Assembly (NCBI GenBank): GCA_900114885.1
Contig: FOUN01000002.1
Location: 481,586-545,585, forward strand
DNA from: Psychrobacillus psychrodurans
GTDB lineage: Bacteria; Bacillota; Bacilli; Bacillales_A; Planococcaceae
Length of the DNA: 64,000 nt
Reading direction: 5' to 3'
Shown: piece after piece, positions 56,252-63,981 of the stretch
Position numbering within the stretch: the first letter of the stretch is position 1
Layout: every line of letters starts with the position of its first letter
Notes under the pieces: generated by a model
Seen by the model: the letters and a program-made list of their open reading frames with translations, nothing else
The model's database searches: none
What the model was told of the DNA's origin: nothing
Translations under genes and position numbers: made by a program

Positions 56252-56682
56252 GTTTGTTCGCACCTACCTCTAGTTTAGTTTTTTTATTATATTACAGTGG
56301 AGGGGAAAAACAAAGGAGACGTGTGAGATGAATTTTTTCATGATTATTGCTAAGAGTGTTTCTTATACCTTTTATTGGTTGACTTGAGTCCTGGTAAGCC
56401 TGCTTGACATAACAGCAGCATCATTTGACCACGGTGATATGTTTAGTGGTATTAAGAAAAGAATAAGAGTTGATTCTGAACGGAAGGAATCAACGATTGT
56501 TTAGTTGAAATTATTATACTAAAAGTTCGAAATACAATAAAATTGATTTTAGGAAGACTTTTAGAAAGACTTATTAATCGGGAATTAATACTATTTGTTA
56601 GAGGAGATTGTGAAACCTTTGTTTTTTGAATCCGTATGTAAGGTAGAGACAAGAAATATATTTTTTAGGGGTGTTTAGGTAA
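56252..56682. other. Interval at the left border of the accessory array
   Basis: About 430 bp. One frame (about 56385-56505) reads V-L-V-S-L-L-D-I-T-A-A-S-F-D-H-G-D-M-F-S-G with no start, a likely decayed fragment. The interval otherwise contains AT-rich sequence and the leader of the next small gene. Confidence 0.35.
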
Positions 56683-56958
56683 ATGGAATACTATATCATA
56701 ATCGTATCTTTTCTAATAATAATTTATTTGTCCGTCAAATTAGAGAAATTGGAAGGGCGAATGAAAAGAATACAATACACATTAGACCAATTAACCAAAC
56801 AATATGGACTCCTAGAAAATCCAATAAATAATGAATTGCGTGAACTAATAAAAGATAGGGAAGACGTAAAAGCGATTAAAAAAGCAAGAGAAACTTTAGG
56901 TCTTTCACTATTAGAAGGAAAAAATTATATTGATAAGCTAAAATCAGATATTAGATAA
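56683..56958 (+). CDS. Small membrane-anchored protein with L7/L12-like C-terminal helix pair
   Basis: 91 residues. One N-terminal membrane helix (3-20), a coiled stretch (KLEKLEGRMKRIQYTLDQL) and a C-terminal VKAIKKARETLGLSLLEGKNYIDKL (about 62-86), which imitates the ribosomal L7/L12 C-terminal motif (I-K-x-x-R-x-x-T-G-L-G-L-x-E-A-K). Such hybrids occur in Bacillus as unassigned small proteins. GGGGTGTTTAGGTAA precedes the ATG. First gene of the cassette-like array. Confidence 0.7.
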   Translation: MEYYIIIVSFLIIIYLSVKLEKLEGRMKRIQYTLDQLTKQYGLLENPINNELRELIKDREDVKAIKKARETLGLSLLEGKNYIDKLKSDIR

Positions 56959-57026
56959 TGGTCATTTTCTCGTAATAGAAAATAGGAACCTAATTAGAGA
57001 GATAAAATAATATTATTCAACTATAG

Positions 57027-57083
57027 GGTGCTTTACTTCAATAAGGAGTGAAGCATTTTATCTTCAACGAAAGGGGCAGGTTA
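57027..57083 (+). terminator. Array spacer 1: terminator hairpin plus leader motif
   Basis: GGTGCTTTACTTCAATAAGGAGTGAAGC forms a nine-pair hairpin (57030-57054) with a TTTTAT tail, and CAACGAAAGGGGCAGGTTAGTTTA follows. Both halves recur in the spacers at 58605, 59571, 60368 and 62041. Confidence 0.8.
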
Positions 57084-57209
57084 GTTTAGGAAGGAAACTC
57101 CACATATTTGTAGAATATTATTAATGATATTCTTTGTCTTTATTTCTTTGTGAATAAAGAAAATGAAAAATGAAGATAAATATAAAGTATAGATTGGATT
57201 GTGGCCATA

Positions 57210-57866
57210 ATGCCAAATATAAAGTTTGATTCCTGTAATCAAAAAGAGGACATTAAGAGAAATTTGGAAATCATCAACTTGGAGTACGAAAAAATAAAAG
57301 ACTATGTAAATCTTGAAATCTTTTCTTTCGAACAACTTGATGAACGTCAAGTAGGATTTAGTACCGACATCGATGGAAACTCTCTTGTAACCAATGAGGA
57401 GGCTACATGGAATGATAATTGGATTGTTATTGCATATGAAACTCTGTGTGGTGATCCCATTATAATTGAGTTAAATGAAGATGGGTACCCTGTATCTCGT
57501 CTGATGCACGGAATGGACAATTGGGATAGTGGCAGTTTCCTTGCAGATTCAATGGAATCATTCCTAAATATTTTTAAAGATATTGGGTGGTTTCTTGCAG
57601 AAAAGCAGGTCTTAGGAAGAAAACAAACTATTCAAAATAAAGAGTTGAAAGCACTGGTAAATAACATTTTAGAAAAAAACAAATTTGTGGATTTTGAGAT
57701 ATGGGAATCTTTATTGAATCCGTTATTCGATATTGCAGAAGAATGCGAGGAAGTATTGGACACAAAAGTAAAGGAAATGAAAAAAGAAGGCAAGAAAATT
57801 ACAGAAATTGCTAGCCTACTTAATATACAGCCTAAAGATGTGTATGAGTATATTAAGAAAATTTAA
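57210..57866 (+). CDS. SMI1/KNR4 (SUKH) family protein, probable toxin immunity
   Basis: About 218 residues (ATG at 57210, or GTG at 57201; neither has a strong ribosome site). The SUKH core is seen in EIFSFEQLDERQVGFSTDIDG, NDNWIVIAYETLCGDPIIIE and GYPVSRLMHGMDNWDSGSFLADSMESFLN. SUKH proteins are widespread immunity partners of polymorphic toxins, and these motifs fit well. A helical tail (about 145-221) ends in a possible helix-turn-helix (ITEIASLLNIQPKDVYEYIKK). No toxin gene is beside it, as is common for orphan immunity arrays. Confidence 0.82.
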   Translation: MPNIKFDSCNQKEDIKRNLEIINLEYEKIKDYVNLEIFSFEQLDERQVGFSTDIDGNSLVTNEEATWNDNWIVIAYETLCGDPIIIELNEDGYPVSRLMHGMDNWDSGSFLADSMESFLNIFKDIGWFLAEKQVLGRKQTIQNKELKALVNNILEKNKFVDFEIWESLLNPLFDIAEECEEVLDTKVKEMKKEGKKITEIASLLNIQPKDVYEYIKKI

Positions 57867-57946
57867 TAGGATATAAAAAAGATTGTGAATATCTGTACTT
57901 AAACTAACACAACAGGATTGTTAAAAAAGAGAAGGGGGAGTTTCTG

Positions 57947-58600
57947 ATAGAATTAAAAGTAAATAAAAATTATATTTGGGTATATTTCATAATATTTTAT
58001 GCCCTATGGTGTATTAGAGAATTATGGTTGGTGCAATATTTAGATTTGATGGCCCCCGTCCCAAGAGCTATATCATCAGCCACTATTAAAATAGGTATTT
58101 GGATCATTCCTGTTATTTTATTAGTTAAAATTATGGAAAAAAGTAAACCGTTTTCTTATTTACAGTTACATCATAACTTTAGAAAAGGTCTAAAATGGAC
58201 AGGTTGGGTATCCTTAGCCTTGATATTCTATTTTCTAATAAATCTTATCATTTTAAAAAAAAATATCGATTTTCATATAGGATTTAACGGATGGCTTAAT
58301 ACTATTCTATTGGTTGGTATAACTGAGGAAATTGTCTTTAGAGGTTTTTTATTAAGAAAACTTATGGATTCTTTTAGATTCTGGATAGCAAATACAATTA
58401 CAGCTTTACTCTTTGTATTGATTCATTTTCCTATTTGGTTTTATAAAGATCTGTTTGAATTCCCTTATATTCTAAGTTCCATATTAACAGTTTTTGTGTT
58501 GGGTATTATATTTGGGGTTGTATATAAGAAAAGTAATTCTCTTTGGTCAGTAATTATTATTCACTCTTTGTATAATTTGTTAGTGTTACTCTTCTACTAA
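57947..58600 (+). CDS. CPBP family intramembrane metalloprotease, start codon unusual
   Basis: The conserved core EEIVFRG (motif 1), FVLIHFP (motif 2) and SVIIIHSLYN (motif 3) marks a CAAX-protease/bacteriocin-processing (CPBP) membrane protease with about six helices. The first canonical start is TTG at 58028, but the frame is open back through a good extra membrane helix (NYIWVYFIIFYALWCIRELW), and an AAGGGGGAG ribosome site lies 6 bp before ATA at 57947 (CTG at 57944). The real start is probably this non-ATG codon. Such proteins often give bacteriocin self-immunity. Confidence 0.78.
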   Translation: MELKVNKNYIWVYFIIFYALWCIRELWLVQYLDLMAPVPRAISSATIKIGIWIIPVILLVKIMEKSKPFSYLQLHHNFRKGLKWTGWVSLALIFYFLINLIILKKNIDFHIGFNGWLNTILLVGITEEIVFRGFLLRKLMDSFRFWIANTITALLFVLIHFPIWFYKDLFEFPYILSSILTVFVLGIIFGVVYKKSNSLWSVIIIHSLYNLLVLLFY

Positions 58601-58601
58601 C

Positions 58602-58638
58602 TGGTGCTTTACTTCAAGAAGAAGTAAAGCCTTTTTTT
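58602..58638 (+). terminator. Array spacer 2: terminator hairpin
   Basis: Perfect nine-pair stem GCTTTACTT/AAGTAAAGC with loop CAAGAAG-type sequence and TTTTTTT tail, preceded by the constant GGT. The structured element (copy 2) is inserted after it. Confidence 0.9.
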
Positions 58639-58645
58639 CTTATTG

Positions 58646-59040
58646 AACTCCCATGAAAATTAAAAAATGCTCAAAATCAACAAAATTGCATTACAAAAAA
58701 GACTCAGAAAAAGCTTTTTTAAAAAAAGGCTGAGCCTTCAGAATTTTTATATGAAGTTAAAGGCTAAATCAGGAACCAACTCCATTCTCCTAAGAATAAA
58801 GGCAAGCTGGTGCAATAACCAAAGTAGGATTAATCTCCCATGAGTGCTACTCGTATAGAGTGCGACAGTCTGTGATGCACCGTGGTCGTTGGAGTCAGAC
58901 TAACGGAAGGGCTCTAAGGCACCATAGTTCATCGACCTTCTTCGCCAGCCGTAGTATCCTATACCCGTTCTGCAACAATTTTCATCCTCTGTGGTGCAGC
59001 GTTTTTTTTTGCTGCATGTATGGCTAACGGAGCAGTTTAG
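58646..59040 (+). repeat. Candidate structured RNA element, copy 2
   Basis: Same element as 41923-42220 but about 100 bp longer in the 5' third. The core from AGGATTAATCTCCCATGAGT (about 58831) to GGCTAACGG is about 200 bp and mostly identical, with paired changes in stems. It lies exactly between the terminator hairpin and the AACGGAGCAGTTTAG leader that are adjacent in other spacers (compare 60368-60430), so it looks inserted there. It ends 37 bp before the next start codon. Confidence 0.7.
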
Positions 59041-59076
59041 TTTAAAAAGATAAAATAATAATAAGTGGGGGATTAA

Positions 59077-59538
59077 ATGTTATTGACTCCTTTAGGTGCT
59101 ATTAAATTATTTGTTAATGATGATGAAGTGGGATTTACTGCTGTAAAATTAGATTTAGAATTGCATTGTCGAGATGTAAGTGGTAGGTATTTAATTCAAT
59201 ATGAATACAAAAGTGATATGAAAAATCAAGAGATTAAATGTTGTATACCTTCAATAGATGTAAAGGGAGATTTTGAAAATGGTGAAAGGCTTGAAGCAAT
59301 ATCTTTTTACAGAAATGAAATAAAACTCACAACTGGGATAGAAGGAGAATTCACAGACGACGAAAATTATACTGATTATGGTGGGGATTATTTAAGTGAT
59401 GGAATTCAATATGTAACATATCACAATACTCCAGATAGAAAATTTTATTTTGGTGTTTGTTGGATTCAACCATTGACAGAAGAAAATGATATTCAAACAT
59501 GGTTTGGTGCTGACCCAACTTTAATGGGGAATTTATAG
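59077..59538 (+). CDS. Array gene, unrecognised beta-rich protein
   Basis: 153 residues, acidic, soluble. Alternating strands (IKLFVNDDEVGFTAVKLDLELH, YLIQYEYKSD, KCCIPSIDVKGDF, YFGVCWIQPL) and the end TWFGADPTLMGNL suggest a beta-sandwich, plausible for an immunity protein, but no named family is recognised. AAGTGGGGGATTAA precedes the ATG. A standard array terminator follows 30 bp after the stop. Confidence 0.65.
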   Translation: MLLTPLGAIKLFVNDDEVGFTAVKLDLELHCRDVSGRYLIQYEYKSDMKNQEIKCCIPSIDVKGDFENGERLEAISFYRNEIKLTTGIEGEFTDDENYTDYGGDYLSDGIQYVTYHNTPDRKFYFGVCWIQPLTEENDIQTWFGADPTLMGNL

Positions 59539-59559
59539 TTTGTGAAGAATTATATTTAA

Positions 59560-59603
59560 AGTAACGAGATGCTTTACTTCAAGAGGGAGTAAAGCCTTTT
59601 TTC
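59560..59603 (+). terminator. Array spacer 3: terminator hairpin
   Basis: AAAGTAACGAGATGCTTTACTTC with GCTTTACT/AGTAAAGC stem (59571-59595) and TTTTTTC tail, matching the spacer at 60353-60399. Confidence 0.88.
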
Positions 59604-59653
59604 AAAATAAATTAAAGTAAACAAGTTAAACTTAATAAGATAAATGGATTTAT

Positions 59654-59845
59654 GCTTGTTTCAAATGGAAAAGTTGTTTAAAATTGGAACTTCTATTTAT
59701 TTCATACGTATTAAAGTAAAGCAACAGGTTAGTTGAATAAGGAAAATAGTTTTTTGCTTGTTTAAATGGAAAGTTAATTTCAAAATAGAATCTCAACTTG
59801 TTTTAAACGTAATTAAGTAATGCCTCAGATTAGTTTTATAAAATG
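59654..59845 (+). repeat. Imperfect 102-bp tandem repeat before the 114-residue membrane protein
   Basis: Unit 1 (59654-59755) and unit 2 (59756-59845) both start GCTTGTTT-AAATGGAAAGTT and end with an array leader motif (AAGCAACAGGTTAGTTGAATA; ATGCCTCAGATTAGTTTTATA). They look like two degenerate spacers whose gene has been lost. Confidence 0.6.
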
Positions 59846-59930
59846 ATTTATGATGAAAACCTTAGTGGTCTCGAATGACATTGTAGGTTTTTGAGGAAAA
59901 AAAGTCCGATGATTTGAAAAGTGGTGACTT

Positions 59931-60275
59931 ATGATGAAGATATTAAAAAAAACTATCGACTTCCTCAACAGATGGAAGAACATAGACATATGGGGAGACA
60001 GGAACGAGGGTTTATCCGATGATGATATAAAATATATGGATAGCATTCCATCTCAAAATCCGTATGGAGTGGTAGGAATGATTATTAGTGGATTTGCTTT
60101 CGTATTTCCTCAATATCCTTTTTCTATTATTACTTTGATCTTTTGTATAGTAACTTTTTTTACTTTTGATAAGGAAAAAGAAGATAATCCTTGGACGTTT
60201 ATTATGGGAATAATATTATCTTTATTGGGGTTATTAATGTTTATTACAGGTGAAGTTCATCAATTAATAATCTAG
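59931..60275 (+). CDS. Array gene, small membrane protein
   Basis: 114 residues. A charged N-terminal third (MMKILKKTIDFLNRWKNIDI, then DIWGDRNEGLSDDDIKYMDS) precedes three hydrophobic segments at about 46-60, 64-78 and 90-106. No family is recognised; the topology fits a small immunity or stress membrane protein. Start ATG at 59931 or 59934 behind AAGTGGTGAC, a weak ribosome site. A standard array spacer follows. Confidence 0.6.
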   Translation: MMKILKKTIDFLNRWKNIDIWGDRNEGLSDDDIKYMDSIPSQNPYGVVGMIISGFAFVFPQYPFSIITLIFCIVTFFTFDKEKEDNPWTFIMGIILSLLGLLMFITGEVHQLII

Positions 60276-60352
60276 TACAATTTTTTTGTTTTCAGAAAAG
60301 AAAAAAATTAATATTAAGGTATTCTCTTATATAACGGTTGTGAAGGATTTCA

Positions 60353-60432
60353 CTTAAAGTAACGGGTGCTTTACTTCAAGAAGGAGTAAAGCCTTTTTCT
60401 TATTGAAGTAACGAAGCAGTTTAGTCTAATAA
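60353..60432 (+). terminator. Array spacer 4: complete unit (terminator plus leader)
   Basis: The most complete unit: ACTTAAAGTAACGGGTG, hairpin GCTTTACTT/AGTAAAGC (60368-60392) with a TTTTTC tail, then TTGAAGTAACGAAGCAGTTTAGTC. It serves as the reference for the others. Confidence 0.9.
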
Positions 60433-60483
60433 AAATGTCTGTGCATATAGAAAATTGATACTAAAGAGGTGAAGTGAAGTCAC

Positions 60484-60925
60484 ATGAAATTAGATTATCA
60501 AATTAATACTTTGAAATTAAATCGTTTTATGAAAACTGAAAATGAAATTCTATTATTTGAAGAAGCATTAGAAGTAATAGGTAAAACCAGTGATTATCAT
60601 ATAATTGAAAAGTTGATTGATATATTAGAGGATGATACTGAACACGAAGAAATTAAGTGGGGGCTTGTACACACAATAGAATATTTAAGTGAATTTTCTC
60701 CAAAAGAAGCTTTAAAATCGCTGATAAATGCAAAGAGTGGATAGAAATTTGCATTTTAGGATTTTAAACCATGATGAATATAGGAGACTATTTGGTGAAG
60801 CATTAAAAGAGGTTGATGTTCAAAATCAGGAGATGGTATTGAACTTATTAAATGATATCAAGAACGAATCTCCTGATAGATTTGGGAGCAAAGTTGAAGA
60901 GATAAAAATAATTTTGTATTACTAG
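60484..60925 (+). pseudogene. Imm30-like immunity gene broken by frameshifts
   Basis: The first frame (60484-60744, 86 codons) reads LFEEALEVIGKTSDYHIIEKLIDILEDDTEHEEIKWGLVHTIEYL, like the N-terminal part of Imm30 proteins. It ends at a stop, while another frame (to 60925) carries the expected C-terminal half (RILNHDEYRRLFGEAL...VLNLLNDIKNESPDRF). The bridging segment KEWIEICIL sits in the third frame, so two small indels near 60730-60765 are needed. GTGAAGTGAAGTCAC lies before the ATG. Probably a recently lost immunity gene, or a sequence error. Confidence 0.75.
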
Positions 60926-61080
60926 CACTTTCTTTGATTTTAATAGGATTAATACTCTTTATTGAACCTATTCAACTAAGCGTGTGCTTTTCTTCTTATT
61001 ATACTAAAGGCGAATTTACAAGCAGAATGGAAACTATACAGAATTTATTTAAGGGAGGAATTCCAATAAAGGAAAAAATA

Positions 61081-62028
61081 ATGATGTACATAGAAAGTAA
61101 TTTCCCTAACTTATCAAGTGATTTGCATCTAAGGTTCGAACTAGGTCATCCATATAAAAATGGAACTGAAGAAAGAATTAATCAAGTTGTTACAAGAGTT
61201 ACCACATTGTTCGAGGAAGTGTTCAGGCCGAATGATTTTATTTATCTTTTTATAAAAGATTGGAATGTAACAGAGGATGTTATGTTTGGAAATAACACCC
61301 CAGAATACCTGTATGACTTATTGAGTAAACAAAATATAGAAGAGGAAACTTTTTACGATATAGATGAGTATTATGATGAGTTAACGGGTCAAACAATAGA
61401 GATAAAAAATGAATACAAAATGAAATTTGTATACTCACGTTTTAAGTCTATAAGCTACAAGGAAGTGTTGGAAGGCATAGGGAATTATGAACAAGGAAGA
61501 GAGCCTTCAATTGGAGAATCTGTTTACTTTATTAGCACTGAAAAGGGCATAATATTTCACATGTATGACGACCGTGGATGTGATGTTTTTGGTTTAAATA
61601 AAGATACTCTTGTGCCTGTATACCATAAGTTTAGAAAGTGGATTTTAGACTATAACCGTATTGAAATAGACTACGCTTTTGAAGAAGGTTTATTTAATTA
61701 TCATGAAACTATAGAGGAAAGAGAAAAAAGACATAGAGAAAACAGACTAAAAGTAAAAGAAACTAAAATTAACTTATCTCAGGACAATACATGTCTCATT
61801 ACTCATGCTCTTACCATACCAAATGAATATGCAGAAGAATGTATCAATGAGATAGGTGAAACAGGATTTAATATTGCGATCAGTAACAAAAATAGCGAGT
61901 GTACTAACATTAAAGTAACAAAAACAGAGGCTTTGGCACTTGTTGATTATCAAACTGAGCTCATGGCTTTATATTCAAAAAAATATAAAAGTGAGTACAA
62001 AGGATGGTCAGTTAAAGAAGCTTTTTAA
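61081..62028 (+). CDS. DUF3885 family protein
   Basis: 315 residues from ATG-ATG behind AAAGGAAAAAATA; the open frame extends 49 codons upstream to 60934 without a good ribosome site. YIESNFPNLSSDLHLRFELG (3-22), RATTLFEEVF-like helix, FIKDW, the repeated-beta middle and ECTNIKVTKTEALALVDYQT are typical of DUF3885 proteins, which occur in Bacillus immunity and accessory clusters. The function is unknown. An internal charged helix (EEREKRHRENRLKVKETK) precedes the last domain. A partial spacer follows. Confidence 0.8.
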   Translation: MMYIESNFPNLSSDLHLRFELGHPYKNGTEERINQVVTRVTTLFEEVFRPNDFIYLFIKDWNVTEDVMFGNNTPEYLYDLLSKQNIEEETFYDIDEYYDELTGQTIEIKNEYKMKFVYSRFKSISYKEVLEGIGNYEQGREPSIGESVYFISTEKGIIFHMYDDRGCDVFGLNKDTLVPVYHKFRKWILDYNRIEIDYAFEEGLFNYHETIEEREKRHRENRLKVKETKINLSQDNTCLITHALTIPNEYAEECINEIGETGFNIAISNKNSECTNIKVTKTEALALVDYQTELMALYSKKYKSEYKGWSVKEAF

Positions 62029-62040
62029 TTTGAAAATCCA

Positions 62041-62090
62041 GGATTAAAGCCTTTTTTCTAAGTGACTAACGAAGCAGTTTAATTGAACAA
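62041..62090 (+). terminator. Array spacer 5: partial unit
   Basis: GGATTAAAGCCTTTTTTCTAAG retains only the 3' arm of the hairpin with its T run, then CTAACGAAGCAGTTTAATTGAAC. The 5' arm is lost. Confidence 0.65.
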
Positions 62091-62148
62091 GAACAAAACA
62101 ATTTTCATTGATAACTGTCGTAAAAGGGAATAAAAAGGAGATGTAATT

Positions 62149-62388
62149 ATGAAACCATTTATGTTACATCATAAATTTAATTGGCTACCTCCCAAATTAC
62201 AGTACCGCAAAACCTATTCGATAGGATTTAAAAGTGTTGAGTACGAAAGTTTTACCTTTCAGCTAACGAAGAATAGTACGCACGTTATTTTTAAAAATAT
62301 TACTAGGAAGATTTTTTTTAGTAAACGAAAACTGAAGAGCTATTTTAAAGAGGGGTATTTAGAATTTTTAGCTGTTCAATATGAGTAA
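62149..62388 (+). CDS. Array gene, small basic protein
   Basis: 79 residues, pI high, aromatic-rich: MKPFMLHHKFNWLPPKLQYR, then SIGFKSVEYESFTFQLTKNSTHVIFKNITRKIFFSKRKLK. No membrane segment or named family is recognised. AAAAGGAGATGTAATT is a strong ribosome site, so translation is likely. It may be a stand-alone small protein or the remaining part of a larger one. Confidence 0.6.
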   Translation: MKPFMLHHKFNWLPPKLQYRKTYSIGFKSVEYESFTFQLTKNSTHVIFKNITRKIFFSKRKLKSYFKEGYLEFLAVQYE

Positions 62389-62474
62389 ATTAATAGAATT
62401 AATACTAATAAACAAAAAATGTGAAAAATCATACTTAAATCAACGGGTGCTTAGTTAAACAAGGCTATCACTTT

Positions 62475-62750
62475 TTGAAGATCTATTGTTATACCAAGAA
62501 TACCAAGTTGATTTCGATGTTTGAGTTGGATTTTTTAAAGAATAGGGGTGTAGAAATAATATTTCGCTATTTCGTTATCTTTATTATTGGATATTGTTTA
62601 AGTTTTATTTTATCAATAGATTTATTTGATGAAAATAGTAGAGTAATAAATACATTATATAGAATTTGCTTTGGACTGTTTTTTCTACTAGTAACTTGGC
62701 TAGTTCAACCTAAAAGAAATAATGTGGACAATAAGAATGACAGCGGTTAA
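62475..62750 (+). CDS. Array gene, small two-helix membrane protein
   Basis: Up to 91 residues; TTG at 62475 or ATG at 62517 (78 residues, MFELDFLKNRG) may be the start, neither with a clear ribosome site. Hydrophobic segments at about 28-48 and 61-79 are separated by LFDENSRVINTLYR, and the tail is polar (QPKRNNVDNKNDSG). The family is not recognised. Upstream lies a divergent spacer fragment (ACTTAAATCAACGGGTGCTTAGTTAAACAAG). Confidence 0.5.
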   Translation: MKIYCYTKNTKLISMFELDFLKNRGVEIIFRYFVIFIIGYCLSFILSIDLFDENSRVINTLYRICFGLFFLLVTWLVQPKRNNVDNKNDSG

Positions 62751-62861
62751 TGGATATCAAACTTTTCTTGTGTGCTTTAGTGTAATAACAGTAATTCTTT
62801 TTTATTGAAGTAGTAACAGAAGAATAAAATAAAAAAGATTATAATGTGGGGAGACGATTTT

Positions 62862-63068
62862 TTGGTTAGTATATTGGAAACTTTATTCCAAGTATCAGCA
62901 ATAATACTACTCCTATGTTCATTCTATTATTTTAGGCATTTCAAGAAAATTAAGAGGGAAAGAAAGTTAACTTTTCCTGAACGTTCAATTTATATCATAA
63001 CTCAAGTTGCAATTTATCTTTGTGCAGGTAGTTATCTACTTCTGTTTTTGGATAGGAATTTTGGATAA
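62862..63068 (+). CDS. Array gene, small two-helix membrane protein
   Basis: 68 residues from TTG at 62862, which follows GGGGAG at eight bases; an in-frame ATG at 62844 lies before this site. Two hydrophobic segments (LETLFQVSAIILLLCSFYYF; IYIITQVAIYLCAGSYLLLFL) flank a basic loop with KKIKRERK. It resembles many unassigned small Bacillus membrane proteins near toxin-immunity loci. A spacer remnant (GTGTGCTTTAGTGTAATAACAG, 62770) precedes it. Confidence 0.55.
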   Translation: MVSILETLFQVSAIILLLCSFYYFRHFKKIKRERKLTFPERSIYIITQVAIYLCAGSYLLLFLDRNFG

Positions 63069-63102
63069 TAATTATTTCACTAACAGTGTACTTTAGCAGA
63101 AC

Positions 63103-63498
63103 ATGAGGCAGTATTTAGCTTTTGTTACGGGCATTATTGGATTGAAAGAAAAAAGTAGTAGACCAACAAGATGTAGAAGTTGGCTTACTGTGCTAATTAC
63201 ATTCCCCCTTTCGGTAATTTTTCTATTAGGGGTAGCAGTAATTACATTTGCGAGAGAACCCATTGAAACAGCACAATCAACCGACTCTAAAATCATCATC
63301 GACTTTTACACATTAAACGGTGGAGCAGCTACCTCTATTAGTGTAGAAGGAATTGCAAATGGTCCCCTTTGGTTTAAAAAGAGGATTTATTATGAAGACC
63401 CTATGCACAAGGTAGATGTGGAATGGGACAATAACCATATTATTATAATTAACAATCACACATTGGACTTGGATAAAGGAGAAACTTTTTTGGATTAA
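63103..63498 (+). CDS. DUF5412 family protein
   Basis: 131 residues. One membrane helix (about 28-48) is followed by an extracytoplasmic beta domain with IDFYTLNGGAATSISVEG, GPLWFKKRIYYEDP, VDVEWDNNHIIIINNHTLDL and KGETFLD, the DUF5412 pattern as I recall it. Members are small anchored proteins common in Bacillus accessory regions; function unknown. The start at 63103 has no clear ribosome site, and the GCAGAACATGAGGCAG context offers no better one. Confidence 0.78.
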   Translation: MRQYLAFVTGIIGLKEKSSRPTRCRSWLTVLITFPLSVIFLLGVAVITFAREPIETAQSTDSKIIIDFYTLNGGAATSISVEGIANGPLWFKKRIYYEDPMHKVDVEWDNNHIIIINNHTLDLDKGETFLD

Positions 63499-63531
63499 AA
63501 TTTTTACTAATGTGGTGCATTTGCCAAATAT

Positions 63532-63560
63532 GGTCATCATTTCGATGGCCAATTTTTTAT
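63532..63560 (+). terminator. Terminator of the recurrent CATCATTT(C/T)GATGG family
   Basis: GGTCATC/GATGGCC (one wobble) with loop ATTTC and TTTTTTAT tail; related to 42229 and 47273. The following GTCCAAAATCTTAA...GTTACACTTAAAC also matches 42453-42505. Confidence 0.8.
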
Positions 63561-63604
63561 GTCCAAAATCTTAAATTAATCTCAGATATGCAGTGTGAAA
63601 TGTT

Positions 63605-63639
63605 ACACTTAAACTAAAGGTGCAGTTTAGTTTAAGTGT
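63605..63639. repeat. Perfect 14-bp inverted repeat
   Basis: ACACTTAAACTAAA and TTTAGTTTAAGTGT around GGTGCAG. The right arm contains the array leader GCAGTTTAGTTTA, so the leader here forms a hairpin with upstream sequence, directly before the next gene. Confidence 0.7.
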
Positions 63640-63678
63640 AATTTACCCAAGTGTGGAAAGGGGAAATGGATAATTAAT

Positions 63679-63942
63679 ATGGATGCTGATTCTCTTATCC
63701 CGTTTATAGTTATTTGGGGATTACCAGCTTTTATAGTTGTTAGAACTTATTTTAAAATGAATACTGATGATAAAAAATCAGCAATCAATGATTTTAGGTC
63801 ATGCCGTTTTGTTTTAACAATTGGATTTATTGTAATGGGTACTTTCTTTGCACATTTAGGGTCTTTATTCGCCATTAGGATAATGGAGTTAATTGGAATT
63901 AGTTTTGAATGTAGAATGGATGTATGGACACATCTTGGTTAA
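63679..63942 (+). CDS. Array gene, small membrane protein
   Basis: 87 residues with hydrophobic segments at about 6-24 and 43-72, separated by a charged loop (KMNTDDKKSAINDFRSCRF). No family is recognised. AAAGGGGAAATGGA lies 12 bp upstream, a longer than ideal spacing for the ATG at 63679. Single-gene cassette in the array. Confidence 0.55.
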   Translation: MDADSLIPFIVIWGLPAFIVVRTYFKMNTDDKKSAINDFRSCRFVLTIGFIVMGTFFAHLGSLFAIRIMELIGISFECRMDVWTHLG

Positions 63943-63981
63943 GTCACTAAAATTGAACTAACGAAAGGTCGTGTCTGTAAT

